Of a stretch of DNA of 23,402 bases, positions 8,798-16,016 are shown one piece after another; the stretch's first letter is position 1, and each line of letters begins with the position of its first letter. The notes beneath the pieces were generated by a model. The model was not told the DNA's origin. It saw nothing but the letters and a program-made list of their open reading frames with translations, and ran no database searches. The translations under genes and the position numbers were made by a program. This stretch comes from Flavobacteriaceae bacterium (GTDB lineage: Bacteria > Bacteroidota > Bacteroidia > Flavobacteriales > Weeksellaceae): positions 1-23,402 of the forward strand of contig JAITOO010000024.1 of the NCBI GenBank assembly GCA_031289875.1, read 5' to 3'.

Positions 8798-8828
8798 TTG
8801 ACTTTTGTTTTTTCATGCAGTATCTTTG
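8798..8828 (+). promoter_or_regulatory. Canonical Bacteroidota promoter for the Nif3-family gene
   Basis: TTG at 8798-8800, a 20 bp spacer, and TATCTTTG at 8821-8828 match TTG-N20-TAnnTTTG exactly. The ATG is at 8839, only 10 bases after the box, so the predicted leader is about 4-7 bases and the mRNA nearly leaderless. Confidence 0.82.
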
Positions 8829-8838
8829 ACTGAAAAAC

Positions 8839-9939
8839 ATGAAAGTTGCAGATATTGCGCAGATCTTGGAAAATTTTGCGCCCAAGTCCAATGCAGAAAA
8901 TTTTGACAACGTAGGGCTGCTCGTCGGGTCTTTACAAGACGAAGTCCGAGGCATTCTCGTTACGCTGGACTGTTTGGAAAACGTCGTGGAAGAAGCCGTG
9001 CAAAAAAACTGCAATTTGATAGTAACTTTCCACCCGATTATTTTTTCAGGATTGAAATCCCTGACGGGAAAAAATTATGTAGAAAAAGCAGTAGTCAAAG
9101 CTATTCAAAATCAGGTGAATATTTATGCTGTCCACACTAATTTGGACGTTGCTAAAGAAGGCGTAAATTCTGAAATTTGCAATCGTTTGAGCGTCAAGAA
9201 CATCAAACCTTTAATCCCTAAAAATCACTGCATCAATAAGTTGCAAACCTATGTCCCCAATGAATATTTTCTTCAGGTGCAGAAAGCCTTGTTTGAGGCA
9301 GGTGCAGGAGAAATCGGAAATTATAAGAATTGCAGTTTCAGAACATTAGGCAAAGGAACTTTTCTTCCGACGGAAAATGCGAATCCTTTCATCGGGGAAG
9401 CTGATAAATTGGAGGAAACCGAAGAGTTGATGCTGAACGTGATTTTTGAAAATTATAAGAGAAAACAGGTTTTGGAAGCGTTACAAAACGCTCATCCTTA
9501 CGAAGAAATCGCCTACGAAATTTATACTTTGGACAATGAAAATCAGGAGTTGGGAATGGGAAGAATCGGCGAGTTGGACGAAGAAATTTCGGAAACGGAA
9601 TTTTTAAAACACTTGAAAAAATCTTTGCCGACAGGCTGCATCCGCCATACAACTTTGCGGGGAAAATCGGTGAAGAAAGTCGCAGTGCTGGGCGGTTCGG
9701 GAAGTTTTGCCATTTCTGCTGCCCTTGCGGCAGGTGCGGATGTTTTCGTAACGGCGGACATCAAATATCACGAATTTTTTCAGGCAGAAGGGAAAATTTT
9801 ATTGGCGGATATTGGGCATTACGAAAGCGAGCAGTTCACCAAAAATCTGCTGTATAATCTGTTAAAAAACAGCGCAAAGGCGGAATTTTCGATAATAATC
9901 TCGGAGGAGAATACAAATCCTGTAAATTATTTTACATAA
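8839..9939 (+). CDS. Nif3-like dinuclear metal centre protein
   Basis: Nif3/YbgI proteins form toroidal hexamers with a two-metal site; some are linked to GTP cyclohydrolase I type activity, but the general role is uncertain. The 366-residue length is that of the long form with a PII/CutA-like domain inserted in the middle (about 125-230). Metal-site segments are visible: FHPIIFSGLKSL (about 66-77), VHTNLDVAKEGVNSEI (containing the ligand Asp), and near the C-terminus a LADIGHYESEQF element with His and Glu. The first His of the usual His-His pair is Phe here. GSGSFAISAALAAGADVFVTADIKYHEF is the typical C-terminal domain. The gene directly precedes the DUF164-type gene, a pairing common in bacteria. 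Confidence 0.92.
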   Translation: MKVADIAQILENFAPKSNAENFDNVGLLVGSLQDEVRGILVTLDCLENVVEEAVQKNCNLIVTFHPIIFSGLKSLTGKNYVEKAVVKAIQNQVNIYAVHTNLDVAKEGVNSEICNRLSVKNIKPLIPKNHCINKLQTYVPNEYFLQVQKALFEAGAGEIGNYKNCSFRTLGKGTFLPTENANPFIGEADKLEETEELMLNVIFENYKRKQVLEALQNAHPYEEIAYEIYTLDNENQELGMGRIGELDEEISETEFLKHLKKSLPTGCIRHTTLRGKSVKKVAVLGGSGSFAISAALAAGADVFVTADIKYHEFFQAEGKILLADIGHYESEQFTKNLLYNLLKNSAKAEFSIIISEENTNPVNYFT

Positions 9940-9986
9940 AAATCAATTTTTTGCGGAAAAGCTAAAAATTAATCAGAAAAAATTCA

Positions 9987-9994
9987 TAACTTTG
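9987..9994 (+). promoter_or_regulatory. -7 promoter box TAACTTTG for the DUF164-type gene
   Basis: An exact TAnnTTTG match lies 41 bp upstream of the ATG at 10036. The nearest upstream TTG (9951-9953) is 33 bp away, too far for the usual spacing, so the -33 element is absent or degenerate. Confidence 0.5.
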
Positions 9995-10035
9995 CAAATT
10001 CGAAAAAAATCAGAAATAGCATTAAATCAATAAAT

Positions 10036-10827
10036 ATGGCTGCAACAAAGAAATCAGACACTTCAACAGTTGAAGAGAAGTTAAGAGCTTTATTGGATTT
10101 ACAAATCGTAGATTCTCGTTTGGATGAGCTGAAAAGTCTCAGAGGAGAACTCCCGATAGAAGTGGAAGACCTTGAAAATGATATTGAAGGCTTGGGCAAG
10201 AGAATAAAAAAAATGGAAGAAGAACTTTCCGTACAGAATGGTGATGTGAAAAATAAAAATGAACTGAACAAAAATTCGGAAACTCAAATCAAAAAGTACA
10301 AAACCCAGCAGGAAAACGTGCGCAACAATCGCGAATTTGAGGCTTTGGCAAAGGAAATTGAGTATCAGGAGTTAGAAATTCAGCTTCAAACCAAGAAAGT
10401 CAAGGAAATCAAAGTGCGGATTGAGTACAAAAAAGTGCAGCTTGCAGAACAACATGCCAAACTGGCGGCGTTGAAAGAACACTTAAAACATAAAAAAAGC
10501 GAACTTTCTTCTTTGATTAAGGAAACCGAAAAAGAAGAAGTATTTTTGACCAAAAAATCGGAAGAATTTGCTTCAAAAATTGATGAAAGGCTGCTCGGCA
10601 GCTATCAAAGAATCCGAAGAAGTTCCAAGAACGGCTTGGCTATCACGAGTTTAGACAGAGGCGCAGTGGTTGGCTCGTTCTTTACCGTTCCACCGCAAAA
10701 ACAGGTAGAAATTGCAACGCGGAAAAAAATCATTTTGGACGAACACAGCGGGAAAATTTTGGTAGATGAATTTCTTGCCAAAGAAGAACACGAAAAAATG
10801 GACGCTTTGTTAAACGAAAGCAAATAA
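10036..10827 (+). CDS. DUF164/C4-zinc-ribbon family coiled-coil protein lacking zinc cysteines
   Basis: This 263-residue protein has a long N-terminal coiled coil (about 12-180, rich in Lys/Glu/Leu heptads) and a C-terminal segment matching the zinc-ribbon tail of the DUF164 (CT398-like) family. That family is proposed to bind nucleic acid or secretion partners; function is not settled. Family members usually carry two CxxC pairs around the conserved IPPQ-Q core. Here the first pair reads VVGS (211-214) before FFTVPPQKQVEI, and the second reads DEHS (235-238) before GKILVD. There is no cysteine in the whole protein, so zinc binding through this motif is lost although the surrounding residues are kept. 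It sits just after the Nif3-family gene, the usual neighbour. Confidence 0.88.
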   Translation: MAATKKSDTSTVEEKLRALLDLQIVDSRLDELKSLRGELPIEVEDLENDIEGLGKRIKKMEEELSVQNGDVKNKNELNKNSETQIKKYKTQQENVRNNREFEALAKEIEYQELEIQLQTKKVKEIKVRIEYKKVQLAEQHAKLAALKEHLKHKKSELSSLIKETEKEEVFLTKKSEEFASKIDERLLGSYQRIRRSSKNGLAITSLDRGAVVGSFFTVPPQKQVEIATRKKIILDEHSGKILVDEFLAKEEHEKMDALLNESK

Positions 10828-10853
10828 ATTATTTGATTCCATAATATTATTTT

Positions 10854-10884
10854 AAAATGTCCCTTGATGGGGCATTTTTATTTT
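10854..10884 (+). terminator. Rho-independent terminator after the DUF164-type gene
   Basis: AAAATGTCCC (10854-10863) and GGGGCATTTT (10869-10878) form a 10 bp stem with one G-U pair and a 5-base loop, followed by a T-rich tail. It separates this gene from lipA. Confidence 0.85.
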
Positions 10885-10974
10885 AGTCCCATTTTTGGTT
10901 TTTAGAAATGCCTCATTTGGCTTAGTAAAACAAATTTCAAAAAGCAACATTCGTCAATGATAATTCAAAGTTCG

Positions 10975-10982
10975 TATATTTG
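10975..10982 (+). promoter_or_regulatory. -7 promoter box TATATTTG for lipA
   Basis: Exact TAnnTTTG match 18 bp before the ATG at 11001. At the -33 position I see TCG instead of TTG. The box overlaps a potential in-frame TTG start (10980), which helps decide the lipA start. Confidence 0.5.
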
Positions 10983-11000
10983 TATGATAAAAGTCAAGAA

Positions 11001-11858
11001 ATGGAAACAGCCACAGTATCGAAACCTAAATGGATACGGGTAAAACTTCCGACAGGAAAAAATTATAAAGAGCTTAGGAATCTGGTAGATAAGTACAATT
11101 TGAACACTATCTGCCAGAGTGGAAGTTGTCCAAACATGGGGGAATGCTGGGGCGAAGGGACGGCAACTTTCATGATTTTAGGCAATGTCTGCACACGGAG
11201 TTGCGGCTTTTGCGGCGTGAAGACAGGTCGTCCGTCCGAAGTGGATTGGGAAGAACCCGAAAAAGTCGCTCGCTCCATTAAGTTGATGAAAATCAAACAT
11301 GCCGTGCTGACTTCCGTCGATAGAGACGACTTAAAAGACATGGGGTCAATCATTTGGGCAGAAACAGTGAAAGCCGTCCGAAGAATCAGTCCGAACACAA
11401 CGATGGAAACTTTAATTCCTGATTTTCAAGGTGTTCACAAAAATATTGACCGTATGCTGGAAGCTGCTCCCGAAGTGATTTCCCACAATTTGGAAACGGT
11501 TCGTCGGCTGACACGCGAAGTTAGGATTCAAGCAAAGTACGACCGCAGTTTAGACGTGTTGCGCTATATGAAAGAGCAGGGGCAAAGGCGTACCAAGACG
11601 GGAATTATGCTGGGTTTGGGTGAAACGCCTGACGAGGTTTTTGAAACGATTAAAGACATTCACGATGCAAATGTTGATGTGCTGACGATTGGACAGTATT
11701 TACAGCCGACAAAAAAGCATCTTCCTGTAAGAGAATATATTACACTGGAACGGTTTAAAGAATACGAAGATTTTGCCCGCGGTTTGGGTGGTTTTCGACA
11801 CGTAGAAAGCTCGCCTTTGGTACGAAGTTCTTACCATGCGGAAAAACATGTGGTTTAA
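11001..11858 (+). CDS. lipA: Lipoyl synthase (radical SAM)
   Basis: LipA inserts two sulfurs into octanoyl groups on the E2 and H proteins of 2-oxoacid dehydrogenases and the glycine cleavage system. Counting from the ATG (285 residues), Cys38, Cys43 and Cys49 bind the sacrificed auxiliary 4Fe-4S cluster. Cys64, Cys68 and Cys71 in CTRSCGFC form the radical SAM cluster, and the C-terminal VRSSYHAE supplies the serine ligand. The frame is open to a TTG at 10980, but that codon lies inside the promoter box, so ATG 11001 is preferred. The gene stands alone; lipB is not in the window. It is convergent with rsgA, 29 bp apart. Confidence 0.97.
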   Translation: METATVSKPKWIRVKLPTGKNYKELRNLVDKYNLNTICQSGSCPNMGECWGEGTATFMILGNVCTRSCGFCGVKTGRPSEVDWEEPEKVARSIKLMKIKHAVLTSVDRDDLKDMGSIIWAETVKAVRRISPNTTMETLIPDFQGVHKNIDRMLEAAPEVISHNLETVRRLTREVRIQAKYDRSLDVLRYMKEQGQRRTKTGIMLGLGETPDEVFETIKDIHDANVDVLTIGQYLQPTKKHLPVREYITLERFKEYEDFARGLGGFRHVESSPLVRSSYHAEKHVV

Positions 11859-11887
11859 CTGTTAAATTTTGAGGCAAAAATAAGTTT

Positions 11888-12808
11888 TTATTTTCCCAAT
11901 TCTTTCAAAAGTTTCAAATAATTTTGGTATCGTTTTTCGGAAATTCTGCCGTCTGCAACAGCTTTGACAACGGCGCAGCCCGGCTCGTTGATATGCAGGC
12001 AGTTACTGAATTTGCAGTGCTGCTTTTCCTTGAAAATTTCAGGAAAATAATCTTGCAATTCTTCTTTGTCCACATCGACGAGTTCAAATTCTTTAATTCC
12101 CGGAATATCAATGATATGACCGCCAAAATCCCAATCGAACATTTGGGCGAAAGTCGTGGTATGCTTGCCTTTGTCGTTATAGTCTGAAACTGAGGCAGTT
12201 TTCAGTTCTAAATCGGGCTGCAAAGCATTGATGGTCGAGGTTTTCCCGCTTCCTGAATGTCCTAGGAAAACAGTCGTTTTGTTTTTAATTTTTTCTTTTA
12301 ATAAATTGATATTTATCATTTTATCTGCCGAAATTTCCAAAGTTTGATACCCTGTTTTTTGATAAATTTCTTCAATTTCTTTCAATTCTTGCTGAGAATC
12401 TTCACTCGCAAGCAGGTCAATTTTGTTAATCGCAATAAGCACAGGTATTTGGTAGGCTTCGCAGGTAATTAGAAAGCGATTGAGAAAACCCAGCGAGGTT
12501 TGCGGATTTTTGAGGGTAAAAATAATGCACGCCAAGTCAATATTTGAAGCCAAAATTTGGGTTTCTTTCGATAAATTGACAGACTTACGTATAAGGTAAT
12601 TTTTCCGTGCGTAAATGTTGGTAATCCAAGCTATGTTGTTGTCTTCCAGAGCATAATCAACATTGTCCCCGACTGCCAGAGGGTTGGTATTCCGTATTTT
12701 TTCTTTTTTGAATTTTCCGCGAATACGCGCCTCATAAACAACTTTTGTCTGCGTATCCTTGAGAAGATACCAACTTCCTGTTGATTTTATGACTGTCGCA
12801 TGGTTCAT
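11888..12808 (-). CDS. rsgA: Ribosome small subunit-dependent GTPase RsgA
   Basis: RsgA is a circularly permuted GTPase that checks the decoding centre during late 30S maturation. From ATG 12808 the protein has 306 residues: an OB-fold starting VIKSTGSWYLL, then the GTPase motifs in permuted order, NKID (G4) before GHSGSGKTSTIN (G1) and DIPG (G3). The C-terminal zinc finger is HCKFSNCLHINEPGC. The family's catalytic-loop hydrophobic residue position in G1 reads Ser here (GSGKT rather than GVGKS). The frame is open to a TTG at 12886, but that would add about 26 residues with no family match; ATG 12814 is a near alternative. It lies 87 bp after the aroF stop and may share its transcript. Confidence 0.95.
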   Translation of the reverse strand: MNHATVIKSTGSWYLLKDTQTKVVYEARIRGKFKKEKIRNTNPLAVGDNVDYALEDNNIAWITNIYARKNYLIRKSVNLSKETQILASNIDLACIIFTLKNPQTSLGFLNRFLITCEAYQIPVLIAINKIDLLASEDSQQELKEIEEIYQKTGYQTLEISADKMININLLKEKIKNKTTVFLGHSGSGKTSTINALQPDLELKTASVSDYNDKGKHTTTFAQMFDWDFGGHIIDIPGIKEFELVDVDKEELQDYFPEIFKEKQHCKFSNCLHINEPGCAVVKAVADGRISEKRYQNYLKLLKELGK

Positions 12809-12895
12809 CAACATCAATCCGTTTGGTAGGACAAAATCAGTGTTTTTCCAAATTTCAACAATTTCCTTTTGGAAAGGGAGACACAAGGCATGTGG

Positions 12896-13972
12896 CTACT
12901 CTTTCATAATTTGGTTTTGCAACTCGACAGATTCTTTATGAATCGACACCAGTAACTGGTCTAAGAAGTCTTTGGAAAGTCCCATTCTTACGCCATTTCG
13001 GATTGCCAACTTCTTCAAGACGTTCCATCTGTCGGCTTGGAAAATCGCCACATTGTGTTCTTTTTTCAACTTTCCGATTTTTTTGGAAATGTCCATTCTC
13101 GAAGCCAATAATCCAAGAAGTTGATTGTCAATATTGTCAATTTCGTTTCTGTATTGAGACAGCAGGGTAGAATATCTGTCCGACGTGTCGTTTTTCTTTC
13201 TCAGCGTGAGGTCTACCAAAATTTCTTTTAGCGTTTCAGGTAGAATTTGCTGTTTAGCATCGCTCCATGCTTCGTCCGGATGGCAGTGAGTTTCAATCAT
13301 TAAGCCGTTGTATTCCAGATTGAAAGCCTGTTGAGCAATTTCGAAAATCAAATCACGTCTGCCTGTGATGTGTGATGGGTCGCAGAGAATCGGCAGGTTT
13401 GGAAATTTGTCTTTCAATTCGAGGGCAATCTGCCACTGAGGTTCGTTGCGGTATTTGGATTTGTTGTGCGAGGAAAATCCGCGATGGATAACGCCTAACT
13501 TTTTGATTCCCTGTGCAGCTAAACGTTCCAATGCGCCAATCCACAAATCTAAATCAGGGTTTACAGGATTTTTTACGAGAACGACTTTGTCGGTGTCCCG
13601 CAAGGCTTCTGCAATTTCTTGAACAATAAACGGACTGACGGTAGAGCGCGCTCCAATCCACAGATAATCAATGTCAAATTCCAAAGCGAGCCTTGCGTGG
13701 GAAGCGTTGGCAACTTCGGTGGCGACAGGCATTCCAAGTTCGTCTTTGACACGTTTGAGCCAGTTCAGCCCGATAGCACCTACGCCTTCAAAATTTCCCG
13801 GTTTGGTGCGGGGTTTCCAAATGCCTGCGCGGAAAACCTGAACGTAGTTTTTGTCCAGTTTTTCAGCGATTTCCATCACCTGTTTTTCGCTTTCTGCGCT
13901 GCATGGTCCTCCTATCACTAATGGTTTGTCAAATTGATTAATCCAAGTCTGTTCTAAATCCTGTATATTCAT
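12896..13972 (-). CDS. aroF: Bifunctional DAHP synthase / chorismate mutase
   Basis: The N-terminal domain (about 1-260) is a type I-beta DAHP synthase: LVIGGPCSAES (18-28), FRAGIWKPRTKPGNFEG (48-63), then CDPSHITGRRD, and a metal-binding METHCHPDEAWSD segment. It condenses phosphoenolpyruvate and erythrose-4-phosphate, the first shikimate step. The C-terminal domain (about 270-358) is an AroQ-type chorismate mutase: YRNEIDNIDNQLLGLLASRM and KIGKLKKEHN. The 358-residue fusion is known in Bacteroidota and Bacillus, where the mutase part gives feedback control; in Bacteroidota the mutase is usually at the C-terminus, as here. Other aromatic genes are not adjacent. A full promoter lies 27 bp upstream. 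Confidence 0.95.
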   Translation of the reverse strand: MNIQDLEQTWINQFDKPLVIGGPCSAESEKQVMEIAEKLDKNYVQVFRAGIWKPRTKPGNFEGVGAIGLNWLKRVKDELGMPVATEVANASHARLALEFDIDYLWIGARSTVSPFIVQEIAEALRDTDKVVLVKNPVNPDLDLWIGALERLAAQGIKKLGVIHRGFSSHNKSKYRNEPQWQIALELKDKFPNLPILCDPSHITGRRDLIFEIAQQAFNLEYNGLMIETHCHPDEAWSDAKQQILPETLKEILVDLTLRKKNDTSDRYSTLLSQYRNEIDNIDNQLLGLLASRMDISKKIGKLKKEHNVAIFQADRWNVLKKLAIRNGVRMGLSKDFLDQLLVSIHKESVELQNQIMKE

Positions 13973-13998
13973 TTGTTTTTTATAAAATTATAAGTTTA

Positions 13999-14029
13999 CA
14001 AAAATATAATTTTTTTATGTAATCTGCAA
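13999..14029 (-). promoter_or_regulatory. Canonical Bacteroidota promoter for aroF
   Basis: On the minus strand, TTG at 14029-14027, a 20 bp spacer and TATTTTTG at 14006-13999 match TTG-N20-TAnnTTTG. The leader before the ATG at 13972 is predicted at roughly 20 bases. Confidence 0.78.
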
Positions 14030-14099
14030 CTTTGAAATTGAAATAACATCATCTTTTCTTGTTTTATGTTTATTTGTCAAATATTTGATTAAGACAGGC

Positions 14100-14134
14100 T
14101 TCGTTTTTTTATTTTTTTTAATAAAAAGAACGAA
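14100..14134 (+). repeat. AT-rich inverted repeat in the aroF-tatD region
   Basis: TTCGTTTTTTTATT (14100-14113) and AATAAAAAGAACGAA (14120-14134) form a stem of about 14 pairs with one bulge and one G-U around a T6 loop. Neither strand has a T-run after it and no gene ends here, so a terminator role is doubtful. Confidence 0.5.
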
Positions 14135-14232
14135 ATTTTAAGAAATTTTCAAAAAGCGTAAAACATGATTTTGAAAAATGTTGTTTTTTTGGGTGAAAAA
14201 AATATCAATATATTGCATTGAACTTCAAACAT

Positions 14233-14305
14233 CGGCGTAATTTCTACGTTAGCCGTGTAATCCAAATTCACGGTAAAAATTTGGCTGATAGTCGTCTGTT
14301 TCAGC
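14233..14305 (+). repeat. Three adjacent small inverted repeats upstream of tatD
   Basis: CGGC-G-TAA/TTAGCCG (14233-14255), CCAAATT/AATTTGG (14262-14284, 9-base loop) and GCTGA/TCAGC (14284-14305) follow one another. CCGTG/CACGG could compete with the first two. This is more secondary-structure potential than surrounding intergenic DNA shows. It may be a small RNA, a protein-binding region or chance. Confidence 0.4.
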
Positions 14306-14339
14306 AGAATAACGGAAAACTCGCATTTTTTCGAAAGTA

Positions 14340-14370
14340 TTGTTACATTAATATAGATATAGTATCTTTA
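14340..14370 (+). promoter_or_regulatory. Bacteroidota-type promoter for tatD
   Basis: TTG at 14340-14342, a 20 bp spacer and TATCTTTA at 14363-14370 match the promoter except for A in place of the last G. It would give a leader of about 70 bases before the ATG at 14447. Confidence 0.6.
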
Positions 14371-14446
14371 CCTCTGCAAAAAAAGTTGCATTCAGTTGTT
14401 GAATCCACACAATATTTACTTGCATAAATCGTAAAAATACTTAAAA

Positions 14447-15217
14447 ATGAAACTTATAGATACACATACTCATTTATATTCCGAAGAATTTGACGAAGAC
14501 CGCAATGCTGTGATTGGCAGAGCGTTGCAGGCAGGCGTAGAGCGTTTCTACCTGCCCGCCATAGATTCTTCTTACTATCAGAGAATGAAGAAGTTAAAGT
14601 CAGAATATCCCGAAAACATTTTTTTGATGATAGGACTGCATCCTTGCGACGTAAAACCTGAAACTTATGAGCAGGAACTGGCTTTCGTCAGGCAGAAATT
14701 GGACGAAGAAACTTTTGCCGCCATCGGCGAAATCGGGATTGATTTGTATTGGGACACGAGTACGCTGGAAATTCAGCAAAAGGCTTTCAGACAGCAGATT
14801 CGTTGGGCGAAAGAGTATAACCTCCCGATTAACATTCATATTCGCAGTGCGTTCGACGAGGTTTTTGAAATTCTGGAAGAAGAAAAATCGCTTGAATTAT
14901 ACGGTATTTTTCACTGTTTCAGTGGGACTTTGGCGCAGGCGGAACACGCTGTCAGCTTAGGTTTTTCACTCGGAATCGGTGGAGTGGTTACGTTCAAAAA
15001 CGGAAAAATAGACCAATTTTTAAAAGAAATTTCTTTGCAGCACATCGTTTTGGAAACCGATTCGCCCTATTTAGCTCCCGTTCCTCATCGCGGAAAGCGC
15101 AATGAACCGGCGTATATTCCTTTAATTGCCGAAAAACTTTCGGATATTTACGAAATTCTTCCCGAAGAGATTGTACGGATTACCACCGAGAATGCACGAA
15201 GAATTTATAAACTTTGA
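14447..15217 (+). CDS. tatD: TatD-family metal-dependent deoxyribonuclease
   Basis: TatD-family enzymes are TIM-barrel metallohydrolases with 3'-5' exonuclease activity and links to DNA repair. The 256-residue protein has DTHTHLYSEEFDEDR (metal-binding HxH), GLHPCDV, GEIGIDLYWD (bridging Glu), a NIHIRSA strand with His, FHCFSGT, and ETDSPYLAPVPHRGKRNEP near the C-terminus, the complete family set. Several paralogues exist in many bacteria (tatD, ycfH, yjjV), so the symbol indicates family only. It is monocistronic and convergent with lolD, separated by about 100 bp in which I see no clear terminator. Confidence 0.93.
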   Translation: MKLIDTHTHLYSEEFDEDRNAVIGRALQAGVERFYLPAIDSSYYQRMKKLKSEYPENIFLMIGLHPCDVKPETYEQELAFVRQKLDEETFAAIGEIGIDLYWDTSTLEIQQKAFRQQIRWAKEYNLPINIHIRSAFDEVFEILEEEKSLELYGIFHCFSGTLAQAEHAVSLGFSLGIGGVVTFKNGKIDQFLKEISLQHIVLETDSPYLAPVPHRGKRNEPAYIPLIAEKLSDIYEILPEEIVRITTENARRIYKL

Positions 15218-15321
15218 AAAATATTTTTGGTATTGCTGATAAAATATAGCTATTGGTTGTTTTTCGTTTTTATTACTTTTGAATTGTATTGATTTTTACG
15301 AATTTTTCTATTTGCTTCACA

Positions 15322-15990
15322 TCAGTTTCTTATCACGCCGTCTTTCATTTCCAGCGTGCGGTCTGCCATTTCGGCTAAATGAGCGTTGTGCGTAACGATA
15401 ATGAAAGTCTGATCAAATTCTCTCCGCAAATCGTAAAATAAATGATGCAAGTCTTCCGCATTTTTGGAATCCAAATTCCCCGACGGCTCGTCTGCCAAGA
15501 TGATTTTGGGTTCGTTCATCAAGGCTCGAGCAACGGCGACGCGCTGCTGTTCCCCGCCCGAAAGTTGTGTCGGTTTGTGTTCCAAACGGTGCGAAAGTTT
15601 TAGAAAATCCAGCAATTCTTTGGCTCGTTTTTCCAGTATGGATTTAGATTTCCCGCCAATCATGCCCGGAATCATCACATTTTCCAAAGCCGTAAATTCC
15701 GGCAGAAGCTGATGAAACTGAAAAATAAATCCGATATTTTTATTTCTGAAATGAGAAAGTTCACGGTCTTTCAACTGAGTAATCGGCAGATCGTCTATCT
15801 CAATGATACTATGATATTTGAGTGGTAAGGTCGGCATGTCCAATGTCCCGATAATTTGCAGCAGCGTAGATTTTCCCGCTCCCGATTCTCCCATAATAGC
15901 AACAATTTCACCCTTTTGCACATGCAGGGAAACACCCTTTAAAACTTCCAGTTCATTAAAAAACTTATATATATTTTTTATCAGTACCAT
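15322..15990 (-). CDS. lolD: ABC transporter ATP-binding protein, LolD type
   Basis: LolD is the ATPase that powers LolCE extraction of lipoproteins from the inner membrane. The 222-residue protein has Walker [10 protein letters not shown] (34-42), a Q-loop [18 protein letters not shown] segment of the LolD/MacB type, signature [15 protein letters not shown], Walker [14 protein letters not shown] and the switch His in IVTHNAHLA. The [11 protein letters not shown]-loop region favours LolD over generic MacB. No lolC/lolE permease is adjacent; the gene follows the glycosyltransferase by 26 bp and is probably co-transcribed with it. Confidence 0.88.
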   Translation of the reverse strand: MVLIKNIYKFFNELEVLKGVSLHVQKGEIVAIMGESGAGKSTLLQIIGTLDMPTLPLKYHSIIEIDDLPITQLKDRELSHFRNKNIGFIFQFHQLLPEFTALENVMIPGMIGGKSKSILEKRAKELLDFLKLSHRLEHKPTQLSGGEQQRVAVARALMNEPKIILADEPSGNLDSKNAEDLHHLFYDLRREFDQTFIIVTHNAHLAEMADRTLEMKDGVIRN

Positions 15991-16016
15991 AGATTTGACA
16001 AAGATAGTAAAAAAGA

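Larger units (their letters stand above)
13973..14446 (+). other. 474 bp divergent intergenic region between aroF and tatD
   Basis: Promoters occupy its two ends: 13999-14029 (minus, for aroF) and 14340-14370 (plus, for tatD). Between them about 300 bp is not explained. Its left half is very AT-rich with a long hairpin at 14100-14134. Its right half (about 14215-14340) has a more balanced base composition and three small inverted repeats. An open frame at 14218-14427 runs through the tatD promoter, starts with TTG and shows no recognisable domain, so I do not call it a gene. Confidence 0.6.

Noticed and set aside
10980..11000. Upstream TTG start for lipA
   Set aside because: The TTG lies inside the TATATTTG promoter box, so it cannot be in the transcript from that promoter. 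ATG 11001 gives a normal LipA length.
11859..11887. Terminator between lipA and rsgA
   Set aside because: AAAATAA/TTATTTT is a short AT-only repeat; too weak to call in either direction.
12809..12886. Upstream TTG start for rsgA
   Set aside because: It adds 26 residues with no family match; the OB-fold begins right after ATG 12808.
14218..14427. 69-codon open frame upstream of tatD
   Set aside because: It begins with TTG, runs straight through the likely tatD promoter, and its translation shows no domain or signal peptide. It is treated as chance, although the region itself is kept as a finding.
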